Assembly: GCF_022179645.1 (NCBI RefSeq)
Contig: NZ_BPRA01000001.1
Coordinates: 393,394-457,393 of the forward strand
Direction: 5' to 3'
From: Methylobacterium thuringiense
GTDB lineage: Bacteria; Pseudomonadota; Alphaproteobacteria; Rhizobiales; Beijerinckiaceae
Length of the DNA stretch: 64,000 nt
Every line of letters starts with the position of its first letter. Position 1 is the first letter of the stretch. Below are positions 9,876 through 22,800 of this stretch, piece after piece. The notes beneath the pieces were generated by a model that did not search any database, was not told the origin of the DNA, and saw nothing but the letters and a program-made list of their open reading frames with translations. A program made the position numbers and the translations under genes.

Positions 9876-12113
9876 ATGCACGTCGCCGTCCGCCTTCTGC
9901 TCGTCCTCCTCAGCGTCGCCCTCCTGCCCGCCATGGCCTCCGCCGCCGATCCGAGCTGGAGCGGCACCTGGAACACACGCTGGCGGCAGGGCGGTGCGCG
10001 GATGGCGCTGCAGCAAGAAGGCAGCCACGTCCACGGCAGCTATCTCTCCTACGACGGCTCGATCGAGGGAGAGGTCGAGGGGCGCACGCTGAAGGGGCGC
10101 TGGATCCAAGGCACGCGCTCCGGCGGCATCGAGTTCGTGCTGGCGAATGACGGCCAGTCCTTCATGGGCCGCTTCGATACCGGCGAGTGGTGGACCGGCG
10201 GACGCATTCCCAGCAGCCCCGAGGCCCTCGGGCTCGACCAGCGCGGCCCGCGTCAGGCGCTCCGCACCTTCGTCGAGGCCGGCAACAGCGCCCGCTACGA
10301 TGCGCCCGACCAGATGACGCGCGCGGTCGCCGTGATCGACTTCGGCAACGACGCCGGATCGGTCAACCCGGAGCAGAAGCTCGGCCAGGCGCAGACGCTG
10401 TTCAACCTCGTCGACCAGACCACGTTCCGCCTGCACGGCGTGCCCGGCCGGAAGACCGAATCCGACACGGTCGAGCTCAAGCTCGAACAGGCCGGCACCG
10501 GAGCGAGCCTGCCGCTCAAACTCGTCCGAAAAAACGAGAAATGGTTCGTGGCGATGCCCGACGAGGCGACGCTGGACGCCGCCCGCAAGGCGCTGTTCGC
10601 CCGCTCCGGCGGCCGTCCGCCGAGCCCCGAGGCGTACAAGCTCCGCCGCAACGCGCGCGACGCCATGCGCAGCTTCACCCGCGCCTTCTCGGAGTGGAAC
10701 GCAGGCGGCCGCGCCCAGGCGCTCGCCAGCCTCGACACCTCCGAACTCAGCGAGGCCGTGCGCGACGACCAGGGCGTGCTGGCGCTGCAATATCTCAACG
10801 GTGTCGTGAACCGCATCGGGGTGATGGCGCCCCAGGAGATCTCGGACGACCCCGAGAACCGCGAGCCCTTCGTCGTCTTCAGCCACCCGGAAGGGCGCAT
10901 TGTGATCGCGCCGAAGGGTACCGGCGACGGCATGAGCTGGAAGTTCACCTCGGACACCGTGCACAAGGCGCGCGATCTCTATGTGGCGGTCGAGGAGATG
11001 CCGACGGCCGAGGCCAAGGGCCTGCCGGCGCCGCCCTCGGTGTTCTTCAAGGTGCGCAAATGGGTGCGCGGCGTCGCCGCGCCGATGCTGACGGAAGTCG
11101 GGCCGCTGGAGGCCTGGCAGATCGCCGGCTGGGCCGTCGTGATCATGGCCGCGATCGGCTTCGGCTGGATTTTTGCACGCGTTCTCTTGGCCTTCCTGGT
11201 GCGTGCGGTGGGTGAAGCCGACCCGGCCGCCACGCGAAAAGGTTTCCGCTGGCCGCTCTGGGGCACGGCGACCTTCGTCGTCTACAACGCCCTCGTTCCG
11301 GCACTCGGCCTGCCGGACCTCGCCACCCGCGTCTCGGTGGGCGTGACCGGCGTGATGCTGGCACTCTCGGTGATGTGGCTCGGCTGGCGGCTCGTGGACG
11401 CCGTCGTCATGCGCTACTTCACCGGTGGGGAGGGCGGCCGCATGACCATGGACAACATCCTGGTCTCCCTCGGCTTCGGCGCCCTCAAGATCGCGCTGGT
11501 GGCGGCAGGGCTGACCTATATCGCGATCCAGCTCTCGCTACCCTACGAGGGCGTGATCGCCAGCCTCTCCATCGGCGGCCTCGCCGTCGCCTTCGCCTCG
11601 CGAGAAACCCTGTCGAACGTGTTCGGCGCCGGCATCCTGGCGATCGACCGGCCGTTCCGGCGCGGCGACTGGATCGCCACAGGCGACACCAAGGGCACGG
11701 TGGAGCATGTCGGCATCCGATCGACCCGCGTGCGCACCGCCGACGACAGCCTGATCATCGTGCCGAACGGCAAGCTCTCGGACGCCACCGTGAACAACCT
11801 CGGCACCCGCCGCTTCCACCTGAACTCGGCCAAGCTCCCGATCCCCTACCAGACCAGCGTGCCGCAGATCGAGGCGCTGGTCTCGGGCGTGCGGGACCTC
11901 GTCGCCGAGATCCCCGAATCGACGCCGGAGCGCACTTCGGTCGCGGTCTCGGCGCTTGGCCAGGACGGCATCGAGGTGACGTTGAAATACGGCCTCGACG
12001 TCCGCAACGGCGGCAACGAGACCGAGATCGTCAACCGCCTGATGATGAACATCCTGCGGCTCTGCGAGCGGCTCGGCATCCGCGGCGCGGGCTCCGAGCC
12101 CGTCACGGCCTGA
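9876..12113 (+). CDS. Large mechanosensitive ion channel (MscS family)
   Basis: The protein has 745 residues. A signal peptide (residues ~1-24, ending ASAAD) is followed by a ~390-residue periplasmic region unlike classical MscS, beginning with a beta-rich WSGTWNTRW...GSY segment. About four membrane helices then lie between residues ~415 and ~545. The pore helix and MscS beta domain follow (IASLSIGGLAVAFASRETLSNVFGAGIL; then FRRGDWI, GTVEHVGIRSTRVRT, IVPNGKLSDATVNN). This is a long MscS-type channel expected to release solutes on hypo-osmotic shock. The function of the periplasmic sensor-like domain is unknown. Confidence 0.9.
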   Translation: MHVAVRLLLVLLSVALLPAMASAADPSWSGTWNTRWRQGGARMALQQEGSHVHGSYLSYDGSIEGEVEGRTLKGRWIQGTRSGGIEFVLANDGQSFMGRFDTGEWWTGGRIPSSPEALGLDQRGPRQALRTFVEAGNSARYDAPDQMTRAVAVIDFGNDAGSVNPEQKLGQAQTLFNLVDQTTFRLHGVPGRKTESDTVELKLEQAGTGASLPLKLVRKNEKWFVAMPDEATLDAARKALFARSGGRPPSPEAYKLRRNARDAMRSFTRAFSEWNAGGRAQALASLDTSELSEAVRDDQGVLALQYLNGVVNRIGVMAPQEISDDPENREPFVVFSHPEGRIVIAPKGTGDGMSWKFTSDTVHKARDLYVAVEEMPTAEAKGLPAPPSVFFKVRKWVRGVAAPMLTEVGPLEAWQIAGWAVVIMAAIGFGWIFARVLLAFLVRAVGEADPAATRKGFRWPLWGTATFVVYNALVPALGLPDLATRVSVGVTGVMLALSVMWLGWRLVDAVVMRYFTGGEGGRMTMDNILVSLGFGALKIALVAAGLTYIAIQLSLPYEGVIASLSIGGLAVAFASRETLSNVFGAGILAIDRPFRRGDWIATGDTKGTVEHVGIRSTRVRTADDSLIIVPNGKLSDATVNNLGTRRFHLNSAKLPIPYQTSVPQIEALVSGVRDLVAEIPESTPERTSVAVSALGQDGIEVTLKYGLDVRNGGNETEIVNRLMMNILRLCERLGIRGAGSEPVTA

Positions 12114-12278
12114 TCGCGGCGTTGACGGCGGTGGCGGGAGGATCGAGGGTGCCGGCGAGAACCAGGCAGACCCGCGTTGGCAGGCCAACACTGATCTGCT
12201 TGGCTTTTTCTGTCGTCGCAGGTTTTCATCGGAAAGCCGCGGGGCACCTTTCCGAAACCTGCTGAGCCGGGAGGCATC

Positions 12279-13283
12279 ATGAGCGTCGAGAACGGACGAG
12301 CCAACCGCGTCGCCGTCGTCGGCGGCGGCTCATGGGGCACGGCGCTCGCGAATGCCGCGGCCTGCGCCGGACGCGACGTCACCCTGTGGCTGCGCGATCC
12401 CGCCAGCGCCGACCGGCTCCAGAAAACCCGCGACAACACCCGCTACCTGCCCGGCATCCCCCTGCACGAGCAGGTGCGCGCGACGAGCGACGAGGCGAGT
12501 CTCGTCGAGGCCGGCACGGTGCTGCTGGTGACCCCGGCGCAGACGCTGCGCGAGGTGTTGGGGCAGCTCGGGCCGCATCTCGGCGGCGCGGCCCTGGTGC
12601 TCTGCGCCAAGGGCATCGAGCGCGGCACGGATTCGTTCATGAGCGGCGTCGCCGCCGAGGTCCTGCCGGGGGCGACCGTCGCGGTGCTGTCCGGCCCGAG
12701 CTTCGCCACCGACGTCGCCCGCGGCCTGCCCACCGCCGTGACGCTCGCCTGCGCCGACGGCGCGAAAGCCGCCCGGCTCGCCGGCCTGATCTCGGGGCCA
12801 GCCTTCAGGCTCTACCACACCGACGACGTGCGCGGGGTCGAGATCGGCGGAGCCGGCAAGAACGTGCTGGCCATCGCCTCGGGCATCGTCGCCGGCCGCG
12901 GCCTCGGCGAGAGCGCGCGGGCCGCCCTCATCGCCCGCGCCTTCGCGGAGCTGATGCGGTTCTCGAAAGCCTATGGCGGCCGGCCCGAGACGCTGATGGG
13001 CCTGTCCGGCCTCGGCGACCTCGTGCTGACCGCCTCCTCGCCGCAATCGCGAAACTTCGCCTTCGGCGACCGCCTCGGACGCGGCGCCTCCCCCGAAAAG
13101 GCATCCGGCGGCAAGCTCGCCGAAGGCGCCTTCACCGCGGCTGCCTTGATCGACCTCGCCCGCGCCAAGGGCGTCGAGATGCCGGTGGCGGAAGCGGTGG
13201 CCGACGTGGTGTCGGGCACCTCCGACGTCGACGGCGTCGTGGCCCGGCTCCTGGCCCGCCCGCTCAGGGGCGAGACGGATTGA
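12279..13283 (+). CDS. gpsA: Glycerol-3-phosphate dehydrogenase [NAD(P)+]
   Basis: The protein has 334 residues and a good ribosome site (GGGAGGC). The Rossmann motif VAVVGGGSWGTALA, the LCAKGIERG segment, VLSGPSFATDVARGLPTAV, the catalytic-lysine region EIGGAGKNVLAIASGI and GLSGLGDLVLT are all present. GpsA reduces dihydroxyacetone phosphate to sn-glycerol-3-phosphate for phospholipid synthesis. Linkage to tsaD is common in alphaproteobacteria. It converges on gyrB, with 42 bp between stop codons. Confidence 0.95.
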   Translation: MSVENGRANRVAVVGGGSWGTALANAAACAGRDVTLWLRDPASADRLQKTRDNTRYLPGIPLHEQVRATSDEASLVEAGTVLLVTPAQTLREVLGQLGPHLGGAALVLCAKGIERGTDSFMSGVAAEVLPGATVAVLSGPSFATDVARGLPTAVTLACADGAKAARLAGLISGPAFRLYHTDDVRGVEIGGAGKNVLAIASGIVAGRGLGESARAALIARAFAELMRFSKAYGGRPETLMGLSGLGDLVLTASSPQSRNFAFGDRLGRGASPEKASGGKLAEGAFTAAALIDLARAKGVEMPVAEAVADVVSGTSDVDGVVARLLARPLRGETD

Positions 13284-13325
13284 ACGAGACCGCGGAACGA
13301 TGCCCGGCGTGACGGCGACCCCGCC

Positions 13326-16084
<2,759 letters not shown>

Positions 16085-16732
16085 TCAACCCTGAAGGAAC
16101 GGGTTCGACTGCCGTTCCTGGCCGAGGGTCCCCGTCGGCCCGTGACCCGGAATGAAGGCGACGTCGTCGCCGAGCGGCAGCACCTTCTCGAGGATCGCCC
16201 GGATCAGCTGCTCGTGGTTGCCGCCGGGCAGATCCGTGCGGCCGACCGAGCCCTGGAACACCACGTCGCCGACCAGCGCCAGCCGTTCGTCGCGGCTCAT
16301 GAACACGACGCTGCCGGGGGAGTGGCCGGGCGCGTGCAGGATGTCGAAGGTCAGGCCCGAGACGGTGACCTGATCGCCCTCGTCGAGCCAGCGATCCGGC
16401 GTCACCGCGCGGGCACCCGCGATCCCGTAACCGGCGCCGGTCTCCGGCAGCTTGTCGAGCAGGAACCGGTCTGCCGGGTGCGGCCCCTCGATCGGCACGC
16501 CGCCCAGGCGCTCCTTGAGTTCGGCCGCGCCGCCGGCATGGTCGATATGGCCGTGCGTCAGAAGAATCTTTTCGATCGTGATGCCCTGATCCTTGATCGC
16601 GGCCTCGATCCGGTCGAGGTCGCCGCCGGGATCGACGACCGCGCCGACCTTGGTCGCGTCGTCCCAGATCAGGGTGCAGTTCTGCTGGAAGGGCGTGACC
16701 GGGATGATCCCGGCGCGAAGCGTTCCCGTCAT
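16085..16732 (-). CDS. Glyoxalase II-like MBL-fold hydrolase (YcbL type)
   Basis: The protein has 215 residues. Metal ligands are in THGHIDHAGG (HxHxDH), HAPGHSPGSVVF, the Asp of VGDVVFQGSVGRTDLPGG, and PGHGPTGTLGQERQSNPF. These features match the compact YcbL-type MBL hydrolases that cleave thioesters such as S-lactoylglutathione. The N-terminus (PVTPFQQNCTLIWD) is also typical. The exact substrate cannot be read from sequence. Confidence 0.88.
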   Translation of the reverse strand: MTGTLRAGIIPVTPFQQNCTLIWDDATKVGAVVDPGGDLDRIEAAIKDQGITIEKILLTHGHIDHAGGAAELKERLGGVPIEGPHPADRFLLDKLPETGAGYGIAGARAVTPDRWLDEGDQVTVSGLTFDILHAPGHSPGSVVFMSRDERLALVGDVVFQGSVGRTDLPGGNHEQLIRAILEKVLPLGDDVAFIPGHGPTGTLGQERQSNPFLQG

Positions 16733-16969
16733 CGGCGTCCGATCGATTTCGCGCCGCGTCCGGCGCCACGGCTCTCCTTAGCCGGATCGCCCTGGCGATG
16801 CACCCGCGAGGGTTCCGGTCCACACAATTCCGCCCGACGTGACGACCTGTGGCGCCGGGGTCACGCTCGACCAGAAACCACCTGAGACATCGGCCGGCCC
16901 TGGCGGAGGGAAACCGGCGCTTCTATCCGGGAAGGGTTCGATCCGCGCTGGATCGTCGAAGAGAGGCCC

Positions 16970-17338
16970 GTGACGCATCGCGGCATCATCGGGGCGGGAC
17001 TGATCCTCTTCGCCCTCTGGCTCCAGGCGCTCGCGCCCGTGGTGGGCCTGCGCATGCTCGGCGCCTCGGCCGATCCCCTGGCCGGCACCGTGATCTGCAG
17101 CAGGATGCCGGCCGGCGATCAGGCCGGCCCGGCCGAACCGGAGCAGCATGCGGGCTGCAGCCTGTGCGCGCTCTGCACCGCCGGCCTCGCCGCGATCCCC
17201 TTGCCGCCCGTTCCCGCATCCGTCGCGCTGCCGGCCGGGATCTGGCGCGTCGTCTCCTGGCCGATCCCGCCGCCGGCTCCGCTTTCCGCTCCCGACCATC
17301 CCCCAGGGCAACCGCGCGCCCCGCCCACGCTCGCCTGA
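16970..17338 (+). CDS. DUF2946-like small secreted/membrane protein
   Basis: The protein has 122 residues and starts with GTG at 16970, 5 nt after a GAGAGG ribosome site. An N-terminal hydrophobic segment (IIGAGLILFALWLQALAPVV) could be a signal peptide or anchor. A cysteine-rich HAGCSLCALC motif follows, then a Pro-rich tail. This arrangement matches DUF2946 proteins, often found beside TonB-dependent receptors and copper genes. The next gene is such a receptor. A metal-related role is inference. No riboswitch-like element was found upstream. Confidence 0.7.
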   Translation: MTHRGIIGAGLILFALWLQALAPVVGLRMLGASADPLAGTVICSRMPAGDQAGPAEPEQHAGCSLCALCTAGLAAIPLPPVPASVALPAGIWRVVSWPIPPPAPLSAPDHPPGQPRAPPTLA

Positions 17339-17407
17339 TCCGCGCCTGTCCCGACGCCCCGGAGGTCGTTGCGCACTTGCGCACCTCCCGATCAGACGAG
17401 CTTTTTC

Positions 17408-19711
17408 ATGCGTGTTTCCCGTTCGCCGAGGGCTTGGCCCCGTGCGCTGTCGCTCGCCCTTCCGTTCGCCTGTCTCGCTGTCGGCCAGCCCGCTAAAGCT
17501 GAAGAGGCCGGCGAGGTGACCCTCGAAGAGGTCTCCGTCACCGGCGAGGGCCGCGGCTTCGGCGTCTCGTCTCCGGCAGGCTCCGCCTCGCCCGTCATCG
17601 AAAACCCGGTCGGCCAGATCGTGACGGCGGTCGGCCGCGACGGCGCCATCGCCAATCGCCCCGCCACCAGCATCGGCTCGGTTCTGCTCGACAGCCCCGG
17701 CGTCACCGTGCGCCAGGGCAACGGCGGCCGCGACGTCACGATTTCAATCCGCGGCAACAACGCCCGCTCCACCGGCGTGACCAAGAACACCGTGGTGCTT
17801 GAGGACGGCTTCGTGCTGACCCAGCCGGACGGCGCCTCGCGCTTCGATCTGGTCGACCCGCGCGCCTATTCCCGCATCGACGTCTTCCGCGGCCCGCAAT
17901 CGGCGTTGTTCGGCAATTACGCCACCGGCGGCGCACTGGCTTTCCGGACCCGCACGGGGCGCGAGATCGACGGCTACGAGATCGGCACGGATGCGGGCAG
18001 CTACGGCTACCTATCGAACTACTTCACCGTCGGCGCCGCCAGCGGGCCGGTCGAGATCAGCCTGTTCGCCAGCGACGTGCGCGGCAACGGCTATCAGGAG
18101 CACAGCTCCTACGACACGCAGACGATCAATCTGTTGGCGAGCTACACGCCGACGCCCGACAACCGTTTCACCCTGAAGGTGATCGACAACGAGCTGCACG
18201 CGGACATTCCGGCGCGCTCGTCCCTCGACCAGTACCGCATCAATCCGTTTCAGCGGGGCTGCGCTTCGGCGGCGACGGCCGCCGCGGGCTGCACGACCTA
18301 CAATTTTCCGATCAACGGAGCCTTCGGCCCCACCGCGGCGGTCACCGCCGCCCAGGTCGGGCTGGAGCGCAAGGACCGGCGCACCATCGTCGCCGGGCGC
18401 TGGGAGCACGATGTCGACGCTCAGACGACGTGGCGCATGCAGGTCGGCTACGACGAGCGCAACTACAATCAGCCGTTCTTCACCAGTTCCGGCCGGGGCA
18501 GCATCCCGTCGGTCAACATGCTGAGCGACATCACGCACCGCTCCGAGGTCTTCGGGCTCCCGGCGCTGAGCTATGCGGCGATCAGCTTCAACGCCCTCGA
18601 CGCGCATGCCACCACCTTCAACCTCGCCCCCGCCGCCGGCCCGCGCCTCGGCGCGCTCATCGGCGACCAGTTCTCGCAGCAATCGAACCTCGGCGGTCGC
18701 GCCCGCACGGAGGTGACATTCTCGGAAGCCTGGACCGGCGTCGTCGGCATCAGTGCCGAGAACACCTGGATCACCGGGCGAAACCTCGCCTACGCCTATT
18801 CGGCCGCGGGCACGACGCGCACGCTGTCGACCGCGGACCGCAGCTTCCTCAACGTCGCGCCGGAACTCGCCCTGGTCTGGCGGCCGAGCGCGGACCTCGC
18901 CATCCGCGGACGCGTCGCCACCGGCTACACCACCCCCGGCGCCGGCAACCTGTTCGTCACCTCCGCCGGCATCCCGGGCAACAACACCGACCTGAAAACC
19001 CAGGAGAATCTCGGCTTCGACCTCGGCACCGACTGGAGCCCGGTCGCGGGCCTGCGCTTCAGCCTCACCGGCTTCTACGAGTTCTTCCGCAACGAGCTAC
19101 TGTCGCAATCCCCCGGCGCGGGGCTGCTCAGCTACACCTTCAACGCCCCGGCCTCCGAGCATCGCGGCATCGAGGCGGGCGCGGTCTACGCCTTCGCCGA
19201 GGGCTGGCGCGGCACGCTCGCCTACACTTTCGACGATCAGATCTACACGGACTACGTCGAGCAGCTCAGCGCCGGCACCCGCACCTCCCGCTTCGACCGG
19301 GCCGGCAACGCCATCCCCGGCGTGCCCGCCCACCAGCTCCTCGCCCGCATCGGCTACGACGTCCCGAGCGGGCCGCTCGCCGGGCTCGGCGCCTTCGCCG
19401 AGACGGTGGTGCAGGACGGCTACTTCCTCGACAACGCCAACCTGCTGAAGGTGCCGGGCTTCGCGATTGTGAACGTCAACGTCCACTATTCCAGCCTGCT
19501 GCCGGACTGGTACGCAAAAAGGATCGACCTCTACGGCGAGGTCCGCAACGTCTTCGACACGACCTACGTCGCCTCGGCCAACCCGCTGGCCAACTCGATC
19601 GGCGCGGCGACCGGCCTGCAGAATGGAGCCGCCGTGCTCGCGGCGACGACGGGCTCGGTCTATGCGGGCGCGCCGCGGAGTTTCGTGGCGGGGATGAAGC
19701 TGAGCTTCTGA
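17408..19711 (+). CDS. TonB-dependent outer-membrane receptor
   Basis: The protein has 767 residues. The ATG at 17408 is preferred over one 39 bp upstream because it starts directly at a signal peptide (MRVSRSPRAWPRALSLALP...PAKAEE). A TonB-box-like VTLEEVSVTGEG precedes the plug domain (residues ~50-190, with VTVRQGNGGRDVTISIRG and FRGPQSALFGNYATGGALAF). A ~22-strand barrel follows and ends in Phe (AGMKLSF). It imports an unknown ligand using TonB-ExbBD energy. The adjacent DUF2946 gene 70 bp upstream makes a copper complex a reasonable guess; the sequence does not prove it. Confidence 0.9.
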   Translation: MRVSRSPRAWPRALSLALPFACLAVGQPAKAEEAGEVTLEEVSVTGEGRGFGVSSPAGSASPVIENPVGQIVTAVGRDGAIANRPATSIGSVLLDSPGVTVRQGNGGRDVTISIRGNNARSTGVTKNTVVLEDGFVLTQPDGASRFDLVDPRAYSRIDVFRGPQSALFGNYATGGALAFRTRTGREIDGYEIGTDAGSYGYLSNYFTVGAASGPVEISLFASDVRGNGYQEHSSYDTQTINLLASYTPTPDNRFTLKVIDNELHADIPARSSLDQYRINPFQRGCASAATAAAGCTTYNFPINGAFGPTAAVTAAQVGLERKDRRTIVAGRWEHDVDAQTTWRMQVGYDERNYNQPFFTSSGRGSIPSVNMLSDITHRSEVFGLPALSYAAISFNALDAHATTFNLAPAAGPRLGALIGDQFSQQSNLGGRARTEVTFSEAWTGVVGISAENTWITGRNLAYAYSAAGTTRTLSTADRSFLNVAPELALVWRPSADLAIRGRVATGYTTPGAGNLFVTSAGIPGNNTDLKTQENLGFDLGTDWSPVAGLRFSLTGFYEFFRNELLSQSPGAGLLSYTFNAPASEHRGIEAGAVYAFAEGWRGTLAYTFDDQIYTDYVEQLSAGTRTSRFDRAGNAIPGVPAHQLLARIGYDVPSGPLAGLGAFAETVVQDGYFLDNANLLKVPGFAIVNVNVHYSSLLPDWYAKRIDLYGEVRNVFDTTYVASANPLANSIGAATGLQNGAAVLAATTGSVYAGAPRSFVAGMKLSF

Positions 19712-19832
19712 GCGGGGGAGGGGACAACTCCTCCATCATAAATCAGCCGCGTTGTGCAGCGCGTATTCAGACGCCCGGGCGTAGGAAGTTCCTCGCCCGT
19801 CGTCGCGTTCCTGCACCGGTGCCCGCCGCCCG

Positions 19833-22800
19833 ATGAACCCCATCCTGATCAAGCTGTTCGCGACCGCGCTGACCCTCAGCCAGGTCACGACGCGGCCGGA
19901 CGCGGTCAAGACGCAGTTCGATCCCGCGACCGAGGGCGACCAGGTCGTGCAGATCCTGCGCGACGGCTGCGCCCACATGCGGAAAAGCTTCGACATCGAG
20001 GACATCAACCTCGACGAACTCATCAGCACGGCGATGGAGGACCCGACCACCGTCGCCGGAGACAGCGCACCCAAAATCCTGCACGGGCTCGATCTGGCCG
20101 AGCTGAACACGAGCTACAAGCAGTTCTGCAAGGGCGAGAACCCGGCCAAGTCGCCGTTCGAGGCGCGGGCGGTGATCGAGTTCTACAACAACGCGGTCAA
20201 GGACCTGCCCACGGCCGAAGCGCTGCGGGACACCAAGCTGCCCGGCGCGAGCATCATCCTCGACGCCGCCGGCAAACCCTATTCCGAGGCCTTCGAGGCG
20301 AACGGGCGCCGGCGCGTGGTGCCGATCGCAGAGGTGCCGGAGATGGTGCAGAAGGCCTTCGTCGCGGCGGAGGACAAGCGCTTCTACCAGCACAAGGGCA
20401 TCGACGAGCGCGGCGTGATCCGCGCCTTCATCGGCAACCTCGCCTCGCCCGGCCGCCCGGCCGGCGGCTCGACCATCACGCAGCAGGTGGTCAAGAACCT
20501 GTCGGTGGGCGACGACGTCACCTACGAGCGCAAGATCCGCGAGATGATCGTCGCGGCGCGGCTGGAGCAAATCCAGACCAAGCCGCAGATCTTGGGACTC
20601 TACCTCAACGGGATCTATCTCGGCCGCGGCGCTTACGGCATCGAGATGGCGGCGCGCAGCTGGTTCGGGAAATCGGTCGGCACGCTCACGGTGCCCGAGG
20701 CGGCCCTCCTCGCCGGCCTGCCCAAGGGCCCGAACTACTACAGCCCCGACAAATACCCCGACCGCGCCCGCGAGCGCCGCGGCTACGTCCTCTCCCGGAT
20801 GAAGGAGGACGGGGTCATCACCGAGGAGCAGCTGGCCGAGGCGCAGAAGAGCGATCTCGGCACGAAGCCCGTCGAGACGGCGCGACGCGATTCCGGCTTC
20901 TACTTCGTCGAGCATCTCGGCCGCGAGGCGCGGACCTTCGCCGGCCTCGAATCCCTGACCAGCGCCTCCTACACCGTGCGTTCCACCGTCAATGCCGGCC
21001 TGCAGACCGCGACCGAGGCCGCGCTTCAGGACGGGCTCGCCGCCTACGAGCGCGGCACCGGCCGCCTGTTCTACGACGGGCCGGAGCTGAGCCTCGCCGA
21101 GGCCGTGAAGAAGCTCGAGGCCGCGCCGCCGACCGCGGAAGCCGCCCTGCTGCCTGCACCGGCGCCGGTGCCCGAGGCGAAGCCGGCTCCCGGCAGGAGG
21201 GCCGCGCTCAAGCAGCCGCCGGTCCCGAAACCGGCCGGTCCCAAGCCCGCCTGGCAGCGTGCGCTCGAGGCGGCGCGGCCGATGCTCTACGACGTGCACT
21301 GGCCGCTGGCGGTGGTGCTCTCCACAGGGAAAGCCGGCACCAAGGTCGGCCTCGCGGACGGGCGCGTCGCGAGCCTCGATGCCGGTGCGGCCCGCGGGCG
21401 GCTGCAGCTCTACGACGCCGTGCGGGTGAAGCTGACCGATCCCGCCTCCCGCACGCCGCGCGCGCAGCTGCGCATCCGCCCGGCCGTGCAGGGCGCCGCG
21501 ATCGTGCTGGAGAACCGTACCGGCAAGATTCTGGCGATGACCGGCGGCTTCTCCTACCCGCTGAGCCAGCTCAACCGGGTGACGCAGACCGTGCGCCAAC
21601 CCGGCTCGACCCTGAAGCCGTTGACCTATCTCGCCGCGCTCAATGCCGGCCTTCAGCCCAACACCCTGGTGATGGACTCACCCGTCACCCTGCCGCCGAT
21701 CGGCGGGGCAGGGGATTCCTGGTCACCCAAGAACTACGACGGCGGCGGCTCCGGCCCGACGACGCTGCGGCGCGGGCTCGAGTTCTCCAAGAACCTCGTC
21801 ACCGCCCGCCTGCTGCAGGGCGGCATCGCGGAGAAGGCGCCGGCCAGCCTCAAGCGGGTCTGCGACATCGCGCTCGAAGCCCAGCTCTACGCCGAGTGCG
21901 AGAACTACTACCCGTTCGTGCTCGGCGCGCAGCCGGTGCGGATGATCGACCTCGCGAGCTTCTACGCGGCCATCGCCAACGAGGGCGGCCGCCCGAGCGC
22001 CTACGCGCTGGAATCGGTGGAGCAGGACGGCAAGGCGGTCTTCACCCGGCCGGAGAAGCCGCCGGTGCGGATCGGCTCGGCCGACCGCATCGCCTTCTAC
22101 CAGCTCAAGACCATGCTGCAGGGCGTGACCCAGCACGGCACCGCGGCTGCGCTCTCGGGCATCTCGGCCTACGTCGCCGGCAAGACCGGCACCTCGGAGA
22201 ACGAGAACGACGCCTGGTTCGCGGGCTTCAGCAACGAGATCACCGTGGTGGTCTGGGTCGGCTACGACAACGCCGACGGCATCCGCAAGACGCTCGGCCG
22301 CGGCCAGACCGGCGGCCACGTCTCGGTGCCGGTCGCCAAGGCGATCTTCCAGGCCGCCTGGGCCAACGGGGTGCCGCGCACGGCCCTGGCCCCGCCGTCC
22401 CCCGAGGCCGCGAGCCAGATCGCCGACATCTCGATCGATCCGCGCAGCGGCCAGCGCATCGCCGGCGGCGGCTTTCTGGAACATTTCCGCCGGAAGAACG
22501 GCCAGGTCGCGGACACCCAGTTCAACCTCGTCCCGCGCGAGACGATGTACGCCATGCGGCCCGATTCAGAGGATGGCGACTTCGGCAATTCCGAGAACGG
22601 CGCGGACGTGGCCGGCGACGATGCCGGCAACCGGGCCGGCCGTGCCGGCGACGACCTGCTCGATCCGTTCGGCGGCGAGGAGCGCGACCCCTACGCCGCG
22701 CGGCGCACGCAGCGCTACGACCCCTACCCGAACTGGCCCGGCCGCAGCCGCTACGGACAGGCGCAGCCCTCGCCGTTCGGGGATGACGGCGAAGCCGTCC

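Noticed and set aside
16733-16969. Cobalamin or other riboswitch before the TonB receptor unit
   Set aside because: No B12-box or other recognisable riboswitch core was found.
19754-22786. Alternative frame over the PBP gene
   Set aside because: It is Arg/Pro-rich and lacks motifs, while the other frame holds all PBP active-site motifs.
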